In this document: one piece after another, positions 16,280 to 24,477 of the stretch | Layout of the letters: each line of letters opens with the position of its first letter | Position numbering within the stretch: the first letter of the stretch is position 1 | Source of the DNA: Litorilinea aerophila | GTDB lineage: Bacteria > Chloroflexota > Anaerolineae > Caldilineales > Caldilineaceae | Assembly (NCBI RefSeq): GCF_006569185.2 | Contig: NZ_VIGC02000009.1 | Coordinates: 1 to 64,000 of the forward strand | Direction: 5' to 3' | DNA: 64,000 nt | The notes under the pieces: model-generated | The model's input: the letters and a program-made list of their open reading frames with translations, nothing else | Database searches by the model: none | What the model was told of the DNA's origin: nothing | Made by a program: the position numbers and the translations under genes

Positions 16280-16717
16280 ATGGGTGAGACAGAAGATCGT
16301 CTGCAAGCACTGGTGACCTACTTCCAGGGTCAGCCGGATGTCCGCCTCATTTACCTGTTCGGATCCCATGCTCGCCAACAGGCACGCCAGCAGAGTGACC
16401 TGGACATTGCCATCCTGTTGGATGAACGGGATCGCACACCCTTCGAATTATTGGAACGTCGCCTGGATCTCACAGCACGTGCAGCGGAGATCGTACGGGG
16501 ACCGGTGGACGTGGTCCTCTTGAATCGCGCTTCCCTGCTGCTGCAAGGGCAGGTTTTGAAGGAGGGGCGTCTCCTGTACGCGGCCGATAAAGCGACCCAG
16601 GTAGAGTACGAAGCCCGCGCCCGGGCCCTCTATTTCGACTTCCTGCCCCGTCTGCGCCAGCACCGGGAAGCGCTGTTGAAGGCAGCGCGGGAGGGGAAAC
16701 TTGGCCGATCAAATTAA
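16280..16717 (+). CDS. MNT-type nucleotidyltransferase (orphan MntA-like antitoxin)
   Basis: A 145-residue protein of the minimal nucleotidyltransferase family. The active-site pattern is complete: G28-S29 in LFGSHARQQ, D40 and D42 in SDLDIAIL, and a third acidic residue, D77, in GPVDVVLL. MntA proteins usually sit beside a HEPN RNase toxin (HepT), which they silence by adding AMP to it. No HEPN gene follows here: the next gene is on the opposite strand 19 bases away. So it is either an orphan, or its partner is elsewhere. A TATACTGACCGTATAAC palindrome-like promoter region precedes it at about 16229-16246. Confidence 0.8.
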   Translation: MGETEDRLQALVTYFQGQPDVRLIYLFGSHARQQARQQSDLDIAILLDERDRTPFELLERRLDLTARAAEIVRGPVDVVLLNRASLLLQGQVLKEGRLLYAADKATQVEYEARARALYFDFLPRLRQHREALLKAAREGKLGRSN

Positions 16718-16736
16718 TGCCCCCTGGATGATCTTA

Positions 16737-18026
16737 TTATCTTTGTTCAAGCTGTTTTACGACATATAGAGGAAGGGTAGCCGGGGATAGCAATGTCATC
16801 ACCCAAGCACCCCACGCAGCCAGGGCCACCGGGACGCTCCCCCACGCGGCCAGGCGCAGCCAGCTCCCCGCGGCGATGCCGGTCCACGCCCCAAAACCCA
16901 GCCCCAACAACGCAACCAGCATGAGGCTGATGCCGCCACTCCACAGCAGGTAGATCCCTCCTTCCAGACGCCGGAGCTGCGCCGGCCAGGCGTTGGCCCA
17001 CAGCCCCAAGAGCGCGCTGCTCACCCAGCCCAGGAGCAGATTGTGCAGGAAGAAGATACGCAGTTGGGTGCCCACGCTCCAGGCCCAGAAGCCGGGCCAG
17101 AGCACGACCAGGGCGCTGAGCCCATGGATGGCCAGAAAAATCAGCCCAAAACGGGTGAGCCGTGGTAGCGCCCGGCGATACTGCCAGAGCCAGCGCCCAT
17201 GCCAGGCCAGGAAAAAAGCCGCCGCCAGGTTGGCCAGGGCGCCGATCCAAAAGACCCCGTCGGGCACCAGGGAAGGCGTCACGCCCAGAACAAAGGTGGG
17301 CGTCACCGCGATGGCCAGGCTCTGGGTGGGCAGCCAGCGGGGGAGGGCACAACCGCGGCGGCCCAACTCTGTCCACAACAGACCCAACAGGGCCAGGTTG
17401 AACCAGCCCACGGCAAACAGGTCCAAAAACAGGTGCAGGAAATAGGGCTGAAGCGTGGCCTCGACGGCCGACAACGCAGGCATGGCGGCCAGTCCTCCGG
17501 CACCGGCTGAAGCCAACAACAACAGCACCAGGGCCCAGTCCCAAAGCTGTAGGGGAACCGACCGCGCAGGAAGCCGCCAGGTAGCCCGCGCATAGAGCCA
17601 GACAAACACAAACCAGCCCAGGCCGTTGAGGCCCGCCACCATCGCGCCCAGGGGCAGCTCCGACGATCCGACCCGGGTTGGGCCATATCCGTTCAGCCAA
17701 AAGGCCGGAAAGCTGAGCAGGGCCAACACGGCGCTGGCTCCCATCTGAAGGGCGACCCCGCGGGGAAGGGGGCGGCCTGTCAGTCCGGGCAATCTCTGCC
17801 AAATCAGGGCCATCAGGCCCAGGGTGACCCAGCCGAAGTACATCAGGTGGCTGTGGGCATGACGGACGGCGGTATAGTTTTGCGCCCAGGCAGGCATTCC
17901 CTGGTAGAGGCCAAAGCGCAACAGCACGCCGGTGCTGGCTGCCAGGGCTAGGGCGAAAAGGGCCACGCCCCCATAAGCGTGTAGCGATCCCTTCCCGGTT
18001 TCGATATTGACATCACGCCACGTCAT
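16737..18026 (-). CDS. Membrane protein resembling heme-copper oxidase subunit I, function unknown
   Basis: A 429-residue protein with about twelve hydrophobic segments. It shares the small-protein core of the genes at 15224 and 15645 ([20 protein letters not shown] here), with histidines in [12 protein letters not shown] and [13 protein letters not shown]. It lacks the full set of copper ligands that would mark a cytochrome oxidase. It may be a heme-binding or quinone-linked protein related to the NorB/NnrS group. ATG 18026 is chosen because GGAG lies about ten bases before it; the frame is open upstream to 18092. It converges with the MNT gene. Confidence 0.6.
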   Translation of the reverse strand: MTWRDVNIETGKGSLHAYGGVALFALALAASTGVLLRFGLYQGMPAWAQNYTAVRHAHSHLMYFGWVTLGLMALIWQRLPGLTGRPLPRGVALQMGASAVLALLSFPAFWLNGYGPTRVGSSELPLGAMVAGLNGLGWFVFVWLYARATWRLPARSVPLQLWDWALVLLLLASAGAGGLAAMPALSAVEATLQPYFLHLFLDLFAVGWFNLALLGLLWTELGRRGCALPRWLPTQSLAIAVTPTFVLGVTPSLVPDGVFWIGALANLAAAFFLAWHGRWLWQYRRALPRLTRFGLIFLAIHGLSALVVLWPGFWAWSVGTQLRIFFLHNLLLGWVSSALLGLWANAWPAQLRRLEGGIYLLWSGGISLMLVALLGLGFGAWTGIAAGSWLRLAAWGSVPVALAAWGAWVMTLLSPATLPLYVVKQLEQR

Positions 18027-18459
18027 TATCCACGCTCCATCTCTACGTCCGAATGTGCTTTCTTGGTCCATCTCCGGGGTCGACTCTACCACAGGCCGTC
18101 TTCCTGTACCGGGACTTTGGTCACGTTGAAGTCAACCGAAGCGCCGCTACGAGCTGCGCCTACGACGTGGGTACCGGCTTTCGTCGGGGCGGGCCGCCGT
18201 GCCCGCCTGCTGTCGCCAGCCCCCGCCGATCCGGCCGCCTCCGGCGGGCCAGAGACCCGCCCTACGTCCCCGTTGTGCCCAATCCGCGCGGGTGACGGCC
18301 TTTGCCGTAGGTGCGGTCTCCGGCCGCACAGGGTCGCCAGACCCAGGCAGGTGAAGGGACAGCGACGAAGCGCCGCTACGAGCGGCGCCTACGAGGAGGC
18401 GACCATCTCCTGCAGGGGCGGGCCGCCGTGCCCGCCCGCTATCGCCAGCCCCCCTGTTT
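18027..18459. repeat. Spacer built from a duplicated 88-bp two-hairpin unit
   Basis: No gene is supported between 18027 and 18540. An 88-bp block, starting GAAGCGCCGCTACGAGC and ending GCCAGCCCCC, occurs at 18138-18225 and again at 18367-18454, direct orientation. In the second copy GCGCCGCT-ACG-AGCGGCGC is a perfect hairpin; both copies also carry GGCGGG...CCCGCC. Between them GTGCGG...CCGCAC forms another hairpin. This is a typical REP/BIME-like cassette. Confidence 0.75.
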
Positions 18460-18501
18460 TTGACAGGCAAGCAGACATCATACTATACTCCCCTATAGTA
18501 T
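18460..18501 (+). promoter_or_regulatory. Promoter and palindromic CsoR-type operator for fmdB-csoR
   Basis: TTGACA (18460-18465), an 18-base gap and TATACT (18484-18489) form a strong sigma-70 promoter. Lying across the -10 box is ATACTATA-CTCCCC-TATAGTAT (18480-18501), an inverted repeat with eight-base arms around a C-rich centre. CsoR-family operators have this general form (A/T arms around a C/G tract). The downstream csoR is the obvious candidate regulator. Confidence 0.7.
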
Positions 18502-18540
18502 CCAGATCTGAACATGAGAACGATCATAGGAGAAGACGCC

Positions 18541-18738
18541 ATGCCCATGTACGAGTTCATCTGTCAGGAATGCCAGCAGCCCTTTGAAAAGCTGCTGTCC
18601 ATGTCCCGGGCAGACGAACCCCAGGTCTGCCCCACCTGTGGCAGCAAGCAGACCCAACGTCGCCTGTCCACCTTTGCCGTGGGTGGGGGCAGCACAGGCA
18701 GGACAGCCACGCCCCCGCGCACCAGTCCCTTCACCTGA
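18541..18738 (+). CDS. FmdB-family zinc ribbon protein
   Basis: A 65-residue protein with two knuckles, C8-x2-C11 and C30-x2-C33, in the order typical of the FmdB/CxxC_CxxC_SSSS family (MYEFICQECQQPFEKLLSM). It probably binds one zinc; a regulatory role has been proposed for the family, but the target is unknown. AGGAG precedes the ATG. It is the first gene of an operon with csoR, 56 bases downstream. Confidence 0.85.
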   Translation: MPMYEFICQECQQPFEKLLSMSRADEPQVCPTCGSKQTQRRLSTFAVGGGSTGRTATPPRTSPFT

Positions 18739-18794
18739 GCAGGCGCGAGCTGCTGAGCAAACGGTCCGTTTGCCTTCAAAACATGGAGTTCACC

Positions 18795-19076
18795 ATGAAA
18801 ATTCGCTCTGAGATGACCCGGGAAGAGCTGCGCGTGCGGCTACGCCGGATCGAGGGTCAGGTGCGGGGGGTGCAGAAGATGTTGGACGATGACCGGGACT
18901 GCCGGGAGATCGTGCAGCAACTGAACGCCATTCGCGCGGCCGTGCAGAACGCCACCGGACACTTCGTCCAGAGCCACGCCCGGGAGTGCCTGTTGGCCGA
19001 GGTCGACGGGCCAACCCGGGCGGCCCTGGTGGAAGACATCCTGGCCCTGGTCACCCAAAACCCGTCCGCATCGTGA
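18795..19076 (+). CDS. csoR: CsoR-family copper-sensing repressor
   Basis: A 93-residue all-helical DUF156 protein. The Cu(I) ligands match the copper CsoR set exactly in spacing: C36 (DDRDCREIV), H61 and C65 (SHAREC). FrmR and CstR subgroups differ at these positions, so copper is the best prediction. It should repress when metal-free and release DNA on binding Cu(I), probably at the palindrome 18480-18501. ATG 18795 is favoured by GGAG six bases before; ATG 18783 would add four residues. Copper sensing fits the nearby copper-dependent nos cluster. Confidence 0.88.
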   Translation: MKIRSEMTREELRVRLRRIEGQVRGVQKMLDDDRDCREIVQQLNAIRAAVQNATGHFVQSHARECLLAEVDGPTRAALVEDILALVTQNPSAS

Positions 19077-19128
19077 AGCCCCATCCCAGTGGCAAATCTG
19101 CGGTGGACCTGCTGCAAAAGGGGCCTAT

Positions 19129-19215
19129 ACCGATTGTCTTGGGAAGTGGCGTTCATGATTGCGTAGGTCCGGTTTCCATACCGGACCTACGCTGCCCCTG
19201 GATTAGACAATCGGT
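19129..19215. terminator. Nested hairpins between csoR and the glutaminyl cyclase
   Basis: An outer inverted repeat, ACCGATTGTCT (19129-19139) with AGACAATCGGT (19205-19215), encloses a perfect 13-bp hairpin: GCGTAGGTCCGGT (19161-19173), loop TTCCAT, ACCGGACCTACGC (19180-19192). It lies between converging genes and could terminate both, though it has no T tract. Its TTCCAT loop is shared with the hairpin near 16112. Confidence 0.65.
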
Positions 19216-19216
19216 A

Positions 19217-20182
19217 CTACCCGGGCGGAATCAATTCGATCTCGAATAGCTTGGGCCACAGCTTGCCCGTCACAAAGAGGCGTTTGGCCTCGGAATCGTA
19301 GGCAATGCCGTTGAGGACATCCACCGGCTGGCCGCGATCCGCCGGAGGGAGCAGGCCGGCCAGGTCCACCCAGGCCACCACCTGGCCACTGGCCGGATCA
19401 ATGCGGGCAATCCGATCTGTCTGCCAGATGTTGGCATAGATCTCGCCCTCCACATATTCCAGCTCATTCAGGCGAGTCACAGGCTGCGCCCCGTCGCGAA
19501 CCTCCACCTGCCGCACCACCTCCAGGGTGGTGGGCTCCAGGAAGTAGAGATTGGCCGTGCCGTCACTCATGATCAGGTGGGTGCCGTCCTGGGTGAGCCC
19601 CCACCCTTCCGTCGCATAGGCAAATTCTTCCAGCAGGGAAAAACTCTCCCGATCGTATACAAAGCCCACTCGAGCCTGCCAGGTAAGCTGGAAGATCCGG
19701 TCCTCCCAAAGGGCGATCCCTTCCCCGAAATATTGGTCGGGCAAATCCACCTGCTGGAGTACCTGGCCGCTCTCCAGCTCCACCTTACGCAGGCTGGACC
19801 GCCCCCGCAATCCGGTCCCTTCGTACAGGAAACCATCGAAAAAGACCAGCCCCTGGGTAAAGGCGTTGGGGTCATGGGGGTAGACATTCACCACCCGATA
19901 GCCGTAGACGGGCGTACCCGCGCCGGAGACAGCCCCGGCCGGAGTCGGCAGGGGGCTGACTGCGGCCGGCAACGGCGAGACCGGCGGGCTGGGCAGAGGG
20001 CTGGCCAGGGCCAGCGGGCTGGTTGAAGCGCCTGGCACGATCCCCACAGGCAGGGCCAACGGACTGCCGGCCTCTCCAGTTGCCTGAGAACGCCACTGGT
20101 TGCCCAGCCCCACCAGCGCGGCGAACACAACGACCACCAGGACGAGGCCCAGCAATAGACGAGTCAACGCAGAGTTGCCCAT
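19217..20182 (-). CDS. Glutaminyl-peptide cyclotransferase (glutamine cyclotransferase)
   Basis: A 321-residue protein anchored by one N-terminal transmembrane segment (about 8-28), then a Ser/Pro-rich linker (SPLALPVG, PSPPVSPLP) and a five-bladed propeller. Family marks are PHDPNAFTQGLVF, EGTGLRGRSSLRKV, YFGEGIALWEDRIFQLTW, GWGLTQDGTHLIMSDG, LNELEYVEGEIYANIWQTD and DVLNGIAYD. It converts N-terminal glutamine to pyroglutamate on exported proteins. ATG 20182 is preceded by AGTGAGGAGGACC, an excellent ribosome site. It is monocistronic and converges with csoR. Confidence 0.92.
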   Translation of the reverse strand: MGNSALTRLLLGLVLVVVVFAALVGLGNQWRSQATGEAGSPLALPVGIVPGASTSPLALASPLPSPPVSPLPAAVSPLPTPAGAVSGAGTPVYGYRVVNVYPHDPNAFTQGLVFFDGFLYEGTGLRGRSSLRKVELESGQVLQQVDLPDQYFGEGIALWEDRIFQLTWQARVGFVYDRESFSLLEEFAYATEGWGLTQDGTHLIMSDGTANLYFLEPTTLEVVRQVEVRDGAQPVTRLNELEYVEGEIYANIWQTDRIARIDPASGQVVAWVDLAGLLPPADRGQPVDVLNGIAYDSEAKRLFVTGKLWPKLFEIELIPPG

Positions 20183-20419
20183 GGTCCTCCTCACTTCCCC
20201 CACTATACTCCATGCGGACGGATGGCGCCATTATCGGGCCAGTCTTCGCTTCCCACAAATTTCCCTGCCCCTGTGCTTCGTCCCAGGCTCCAGGGCCGTG
20301 TTACAATGGGAATGACAGGCTGAGGCCATCTCGCCTGCCCTGGCCCGAAGGGGAAAAATGAAGCCTACCCATGGGTGATGGCAGGAGCAGATGACGTTGA
20401 ACCGATGGAAGAACACACG

Positions 20420-21034
20420 ATGACCGACAGGGACAAAAGCCCATTCCAACAGGCCCGGGAGCGCATCCTGAACGCGGCCCTGGATATCTTTGCCCACAAG
20501 GGGTACCGGGACACCCAACTGGACGAGGTGGCCGCCCGGGCCAACACGTCCGAGGGCTCCGTCTTCTTCCATTTTGCCAGCAAGGAACAGATCTTCCTGG
20601 CCCTCATCGACCAGTTCGCCGACTCCCTGGAGCGGCACATCACCGAGGCCATCAGCCAGCGGGAACAGGGGATGGAGCGGGTACGCGCGGCTATCGAAGC
20701 CTGCCTCCAGACCTTCGGCCGCTACCGCTGGCCGGCCAAGATCCTGCTCATCCAGGCGGTGGGCCTGGGTGCCGTCTTCGAAGAAAAACGGGCCGAGGTC
20801 CACGAACGCTTCGCCGGCCTGATCGAGCAGTATCTCCAGGAGGCCATTGACCTGGGCCAGATCCAGCCCGTGGATACGGAAGTGACCGCCCACGCGTGGA
20901 TGGGCGCCATCTACAACCTGGTCATCCGCTGGCTCCAGACCGGCGAACCGGCGCCAGAACGCATCGTCCGCACCCTGCCGCCCCTGCTCCTGCGCAGCAT
21001 CGGCTATCAGCCAGAGGACGAGGCGAAGGAGTAG
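20420..21034 (+). CDS. TetR/AcrR-family transcriptional regulator
   Basis: A 204-residue repressor-type protein. The N-terminal helix-turn-helix (about 10-55) reads ERILNAALDIFAHKGYRDTQ then LDEVAARANTSEGSVFFHF. The C-terminal ligand domain resembles FadR/RutR-like members. ATG 20420 follows GGAAGA; ATG 20405 and 20375 are also in frame. It ends two bases before menF, so it is probably the first gene of the menaquinone operon and may regulate it. The effector is unknown. Confidence 0.85.
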   Translation: MTDRDKSPFQQARERILNAALDIFAHKGYRDTQLDEVAARANTSEGSVFFHFASKEQIFLALIDQFADSLERHITEAISQREQGMERVRAAIEACLQTFGRYRWPAKILLIQAVGLGAVFEEKRAEVHERFAGLIEQYLQEAIDLGQIQPVDTEVTAHAWMGAIYNLVIRWLQTGEPAPERIVRTLPPLLLRSIGYQPEDEAKE

Positions 21035-21036
21035 CC

Positions 21037-22449
21037 ATGACCCCACATCCACCCCGACCACCTCAGGCGGATCTCCCCTCCCCGGGCGTGGAATATCGGC
21101 CGGACTTCCAGGGACGGCTGATCAGCGCCTGTTGCCCGGCCGAAGGCATCGACATCTACACCTTCCTGCGCCACGGAGAGCAACAGCCCCGCTTCTACTG
21201 GCGGGACGGCAGCCAGGATATCCAGTTTGCGGGGGTGGGGGTCGCCCTCAGCCTGATGGGCTGGGGGGAGGGTCGCTTCCACCAGATTCAGCGTCAGGCC
21301 CGGAGCCTCTTCACCCAGGCCCTGGCCATGGACGAGGGGCCGTCCCTGGCCGCGCCCCGCCTTTTCGGCGGCTTCGCCTTTCGTCAGGACTTCGTGCCGG
21401 ACTTCACCTGGGCGGCCTTTCATCCTGCCCATTTCATCCTGCCCCACTACCAGTTGGTCACCTGCCGCGGGGAGAGCTGGCTCACCATCAATGCCCTGCT
21501 TGCGCCAGGCGAGTCGGCCCGGGCACGCCAGCAGGCCCTCCAGGAGGCGCTGGCCGCCCGCTACCGCCTGCTGCGCAGCCTGCCAAAGGTCATCCCCGCA
21601 CCGCCTTCGGCCCCCCAGGTGGAGGTGGATTATCCCCTGAGCTATCCCGCCTGGGCCGCCATGATCGAGGAGGCCCTGCGCCACTTTGCTGCCGGCCGGA
21701 TGGACAAGGTGGTGCTGGCCCGGATATGCCAGGTGCGCAGCCCCACCCACCTGGACATCGACGCGGCCCTCTTTCACCTGGACCAACGCTACCCGGGATG
21801 TTACACCTTCCTGGTGGAGCCCCGGCCCCACCACGCCTTTTTCGGCGCGCCACCGGAGCTCCTGGTGGCCGTCCAGGGAAGCCGGCTCCAGACCATGGGG
21901 CTGGCCGGTTCCGCGCCCCGGGGGGCGACTCCCCAGGAGGATGAGGCCCTGGCCGCCGAACTGCTGGCTTCGGCCAAGGATCGCCACGAGCACGCCCTGG
22001 TGGTCCAGGCCATCCAGGAACGACTCGCGCCCCTGACCACGGCCCTGACCGCGCCCGCCACGCCCGAAATCATGCGGCTGAGCAACATCCAGCACCTTTT
22101 CACGCCCATCCAGGCGGAACTGCGCAGGCCGGACGGCGTTTTGCCCCTGGTGGAGCTCCTCCACCCCACGCCGGCCCTGGGCGGCTGGCCCCGAGACGCG
22201 GCCCTGGCCTTCATCCAGGAACACGAACAGACGCCCCGGGGCTGGTATGCGGCGCCGGTGGGCTGGATCGACCGCAACCTGGACGGCGCTTTCAGCGTGG
22301 CCATCCGCTCGGCTGTGGTCCAAAGGCGGCGGGCCTGGCTCTACGCCGGCGCAGGCATTGTGGCTGCGTCTCGCCCGGAACGGGAGTGGGAGGAGACAGG
22401 CTGGAAGTTTCGCCCGGTGCTGGAGGCGTTGGGGGTTTGGAGGGGTTAG
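21037..22449 (+). CDS. menF: Isochorismate synthase (MenF)
   Basis: A 470-residue chorismate-utilising enzyme that makes isochorismate for menaquinone. The C-terminal catalytic half shows ARICQV, FFGAPPELLVAV, GLAGSAPRGATPQEDEA, RHEHALVVQAI, HPTPALGGWPR and YAGAGIVAASRPEREWEET, the standard MenF/EntC pattern. The next genes in the pathway follow on the same strand. The stop codon lies inside a run of four G tracts (22431-22460). Confidence 0.93.
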   Translation: MTPHPPRPPQADLPSPGVEYRPDFQGRLISACCPAEGIDIYTFLRHGEQQPRFYWRDGSQDIQFAGVGVALSLMGWGEGRFHQIQRQARSLFTQALAMDEGPSLAAPRLFGGFAFRQDFVPDFTWAAFHPAHFILPHYQLVTCRGESWLTINALLAPGESARARQQALQEALAARYRLLRSLPKVIPAPPSAPQVEVDYPLSYPAWAAMIEEALRHFAAGRMDKVVLARICQVRSPTHLDIDAALFHLDQRYPGCYTFLVEPRPHHAFFGAPPELLVAVQGSRLQTMGLAGSAPRGATPQEDEALAAELLASAKDRHEHALVVQAIQERLAPLTTALTAPATPEIMRLSNIQHLFTPIQAELRRPDGVLPLVELLHPTPALGGWPRDAALAFIQEHEQTPRGWYAAPVGWIDRNLDGAFSVAIRSAVVQRRRAWLYAGAGIVAASRPEREWEETGWKFRPVLEALGVWRG

Positions 22450-22460
22450 GGGGATGGGGG
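22431..22460 (+). other. G-quadruplex motif across the menF stop codon
   Basis: Four G tracts, of 5, 4, 5 and 5 bases, are separated by loops of 6, 3 and 2 bases. This satisfies the usual G4 pattern with margin. It sits on the coding strand, so it would also form in the mRNA, where menF ends and the menD leader begins. Confidence 0.7.
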
Positions 22461-22538
22461 ATAAACAGTGACAAAACGAATTCATGCCAGGTACCATCCG
22501 CCCCGTGGAGTGCGTTTCAACGCCCTTGGGGTGTGCCA

Positions 22539-22560
22539 GCCGATGATTTCAATCATCGGC
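22539..22560. promoter_or_regulatory. Palindrome in the menD leader
   Basis: GCCGATGATT-TC-AATCATCGGC: ten-base perfect arms, two-base centre. It ends 36 bases before the menD start codon. It could be an operator for a dimeric regulator or an RNA hairpin; there is no T tract. Confidence 0.55.
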
Positions 22561-22596
22561 CCAAGGCTTCGTGATTGAAAAGGAGCGAAAGTAAAG

Positions 22597-24390
22597 TTGA
22601 CGACAGCCGTGAACCCCAATGCCCTCTGGGCTGGGATCGTGGTGGAACAGCTGGCCCGATGCGGCCTGGAAGCCGCCTGCATCGCGCCCGGCTCCCGCTC
22701 CACTCCCTTGACCCTGGCCTTTGACCGCCACCCCGCCATCCAGGTCTACCTCCACCTGGACGAACGAAGCGCCGCCTTCTTCGCCCTGGGGTTGGCCCAG
22801 GCCACCGGGCGGCCGGTGGCCCTGGTCTGCACTTCCGGCACGGCCGCCGCCGAGTTCCACCCTGCGGTGGTAGAGGCGTACCAGGCCCAGATTCCGCTGC
22901 TGGTGCTCACGGCGGACCGTCCCCACGAGTTGCGGGAAAGCGGCGCCAACCAGACCATCGACCAGGTGAAGATGTACGGCGACCACGTGCTGTGGGCGAT
23001 GGATGTGGCCCTGCCCGAGGCCGCGCCGCCGGCCGTGGCCCTGCGCAACCTGCGTACCCTGGCAGCCCGGGCCTATGCCTGCGCGGCCGGGCTCCGTTCC
23101 GGGCCGGTTCACCTCAACTTTCCTTTCCGCAAACCCCTGGAGCCCGCCTCCCCAGCCGCGTTCCAGGCGGTCGAAGAGCAGGTGGCGGCCCTTTTTGCCC
23201 AACCGCCTGGCGACCTGACGGTGGCACACGGTGAGATCCAGCCCACGCCGACCCAGGTGCAGCGCCTGGCCGAGGCCATCACCGGCGCCGAGCGGGGCCT
23301 CATCGTGTGCGGCCCTCGCCGGGCAGCCGCCGCCGGCCCGGACTTTGCCGACGCGGTGACGGCCCTGGCCCGGGCCAGCGGCTATCCCATCCTGGCCGAC
23401 CCGGCCTCGGGACTTCGCTTTGGCCCCCACGTGGCCGACGCGCCCCTGGTGGGCGCGTATGACGCCCTGCTGGCCGCGGGCGACGTGCCCTGGCCGCCGC
23501 CTCAACTGGTACTCCGCCTGGGCGCGGTGCCCACCTCCGCTGCGCTCAACGCCTACCTGGAACGGGTGGCCGCGCCCACCGTTCACATCCGGTCCAGCGG
23601 TGTCTGGGCCGACGACAGCCACCTGGTGCACTCCTTTCTGCAGGCGGATCCGACCCTCACCTGTCGCAGGCTGGCGGCAGAGCTGTCCCCGCGGGGGCTG
23701 GGCGGGTGGGCCCAGGGCTGGCTGGCGGGTAGCCGGGCAGCTGGCCAGGTGCTGGCCGAGGCAGTTGAGCAGGGCGATTTTGAAGGGGCAGCCGTGGCCG
23801 CAGCCATCGACGGACTGCCTGCCGGGGCGAACCTCTTCGTAGGCAACAGCTTGCCCATCCGCCACGTGGACCGGTATGGGCTGCCCCGGCTGAAGCCCCT
23901 GCAGGTGTTCGTCAACCGGGGCGCCAGCGGCATCGACGGCATCACCTCCACGGCCCTGGGCGTGGCCGCGGCTGCGCCCGACCGGCCCACCCTGCTGATC
24001 ACCGGCGACATCTCTTTCTACCACGACATGAACGGGCTGCTGGCCCTGGGCCAGTTTGGCCTGGGGCGCTTCGGCGTGGTCCTGCTGAACAACCGGGGCG
24101 GCGGCATTTTCCGCCGGCTGCCGGTGGCCCGCTTCGAGCCCAGTTTCACCCACCTCTTCCTGACGCCCCACGACCTGCGTTTTGAGCTGGTGGCCCAGCT
24201 ATACGGCCTGGCGTATCAGCAGGTCGCGCCCGGGCCGGCCGTGGGCACCCAGGTGAGTGCCTGCCTGGCCGAGGCACGCCCCACCCTGATCGAAGTGCCC
24301 TGTGACAGTGCCCAGGACCTGGCGATGGGGCAGGCCATCCTGCAACGGGTGGCGAGGGTCGCCCTGCAGGTTGACGAGCGCCAGAACTGA
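22597..24390 (+). CDS. menD: SEPHCHC synthase (MenD)
   Basis: A 597-residue thiamine-diphosphate enzyme that joins isochorismate and 2-oxoglutarate. N-terminal PYR domain (GSRSTPLTLAFDRHPAIQVY; the ERSAAFFALGLAQATGRPVAL stretch holds the ThDP glutamate), middle domain, and C-terminal PP domain with GDISFYHDMNGLLAL and LNNRGGGIFRRLPV. The start appears to be TTG 22597, eleven bases after AGGAG; a GTG at 22609 is the alternative. There is no ATG in a suitable place. Second enzyme of the operon. Confidence 0.93.
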   Translation: MTTAVNPNALWAGIVVEQLARCGLEAACIAPGSRSTPLTLAFDRHPAIQVYLHLDERSAAFFALGLAQATGRPVALVCTSGTAAAEFHPAVVEAYQAQIPLLVLTADRPHELRESGANQTIDQVKMYGDHVLWAMDVALPEAAPPAVALRNLRTLAARAYACAAGLRSGPVHLNFPFRKPLEPASPAAFQAVEEQVAALFAQPPGDLTVAHGEIQPTPTQVQRLAEAITGAERGLIVCGPRRAAAAGPDFADAVTALARASGYPILADPASGLRFGPHVADAPLVGAYDALLAAGDVPWPPPQLVLRLGAVPTSAALNAYLERVAAPTVHIRSSGVWADDSHLVHSFLQADPTLTCRRLAAELSPRGLGGWAQGWLAGSRAAGQVLAEAVEQGDFEGAAVAAAIDGLPAGANLFVGNSLPIRHVDRYGLPRLKPLQVFVNRGASGIDGITSTALGVAAAAPDRPTLLITGDISFYHDMNGLLALGQFGLGRFGVVLLNNRGGGIFRRLPVARFEPSFTHLFLTPHDLRFELVAQLYGLAYQQVAPGPAVGTQVSACLAEARPTLIEVPCDSAQDLAMGQAILQRVARVALQVDERQN

Positions 24391-24477
24391 ACCGCTACCG
24401 ACGGAATACGTGGACGAAGTAATCTGCAAGAGCCCTTATTTTTGGAAAATTTTGGGAAAAAGGAGCATGGGAGCACC

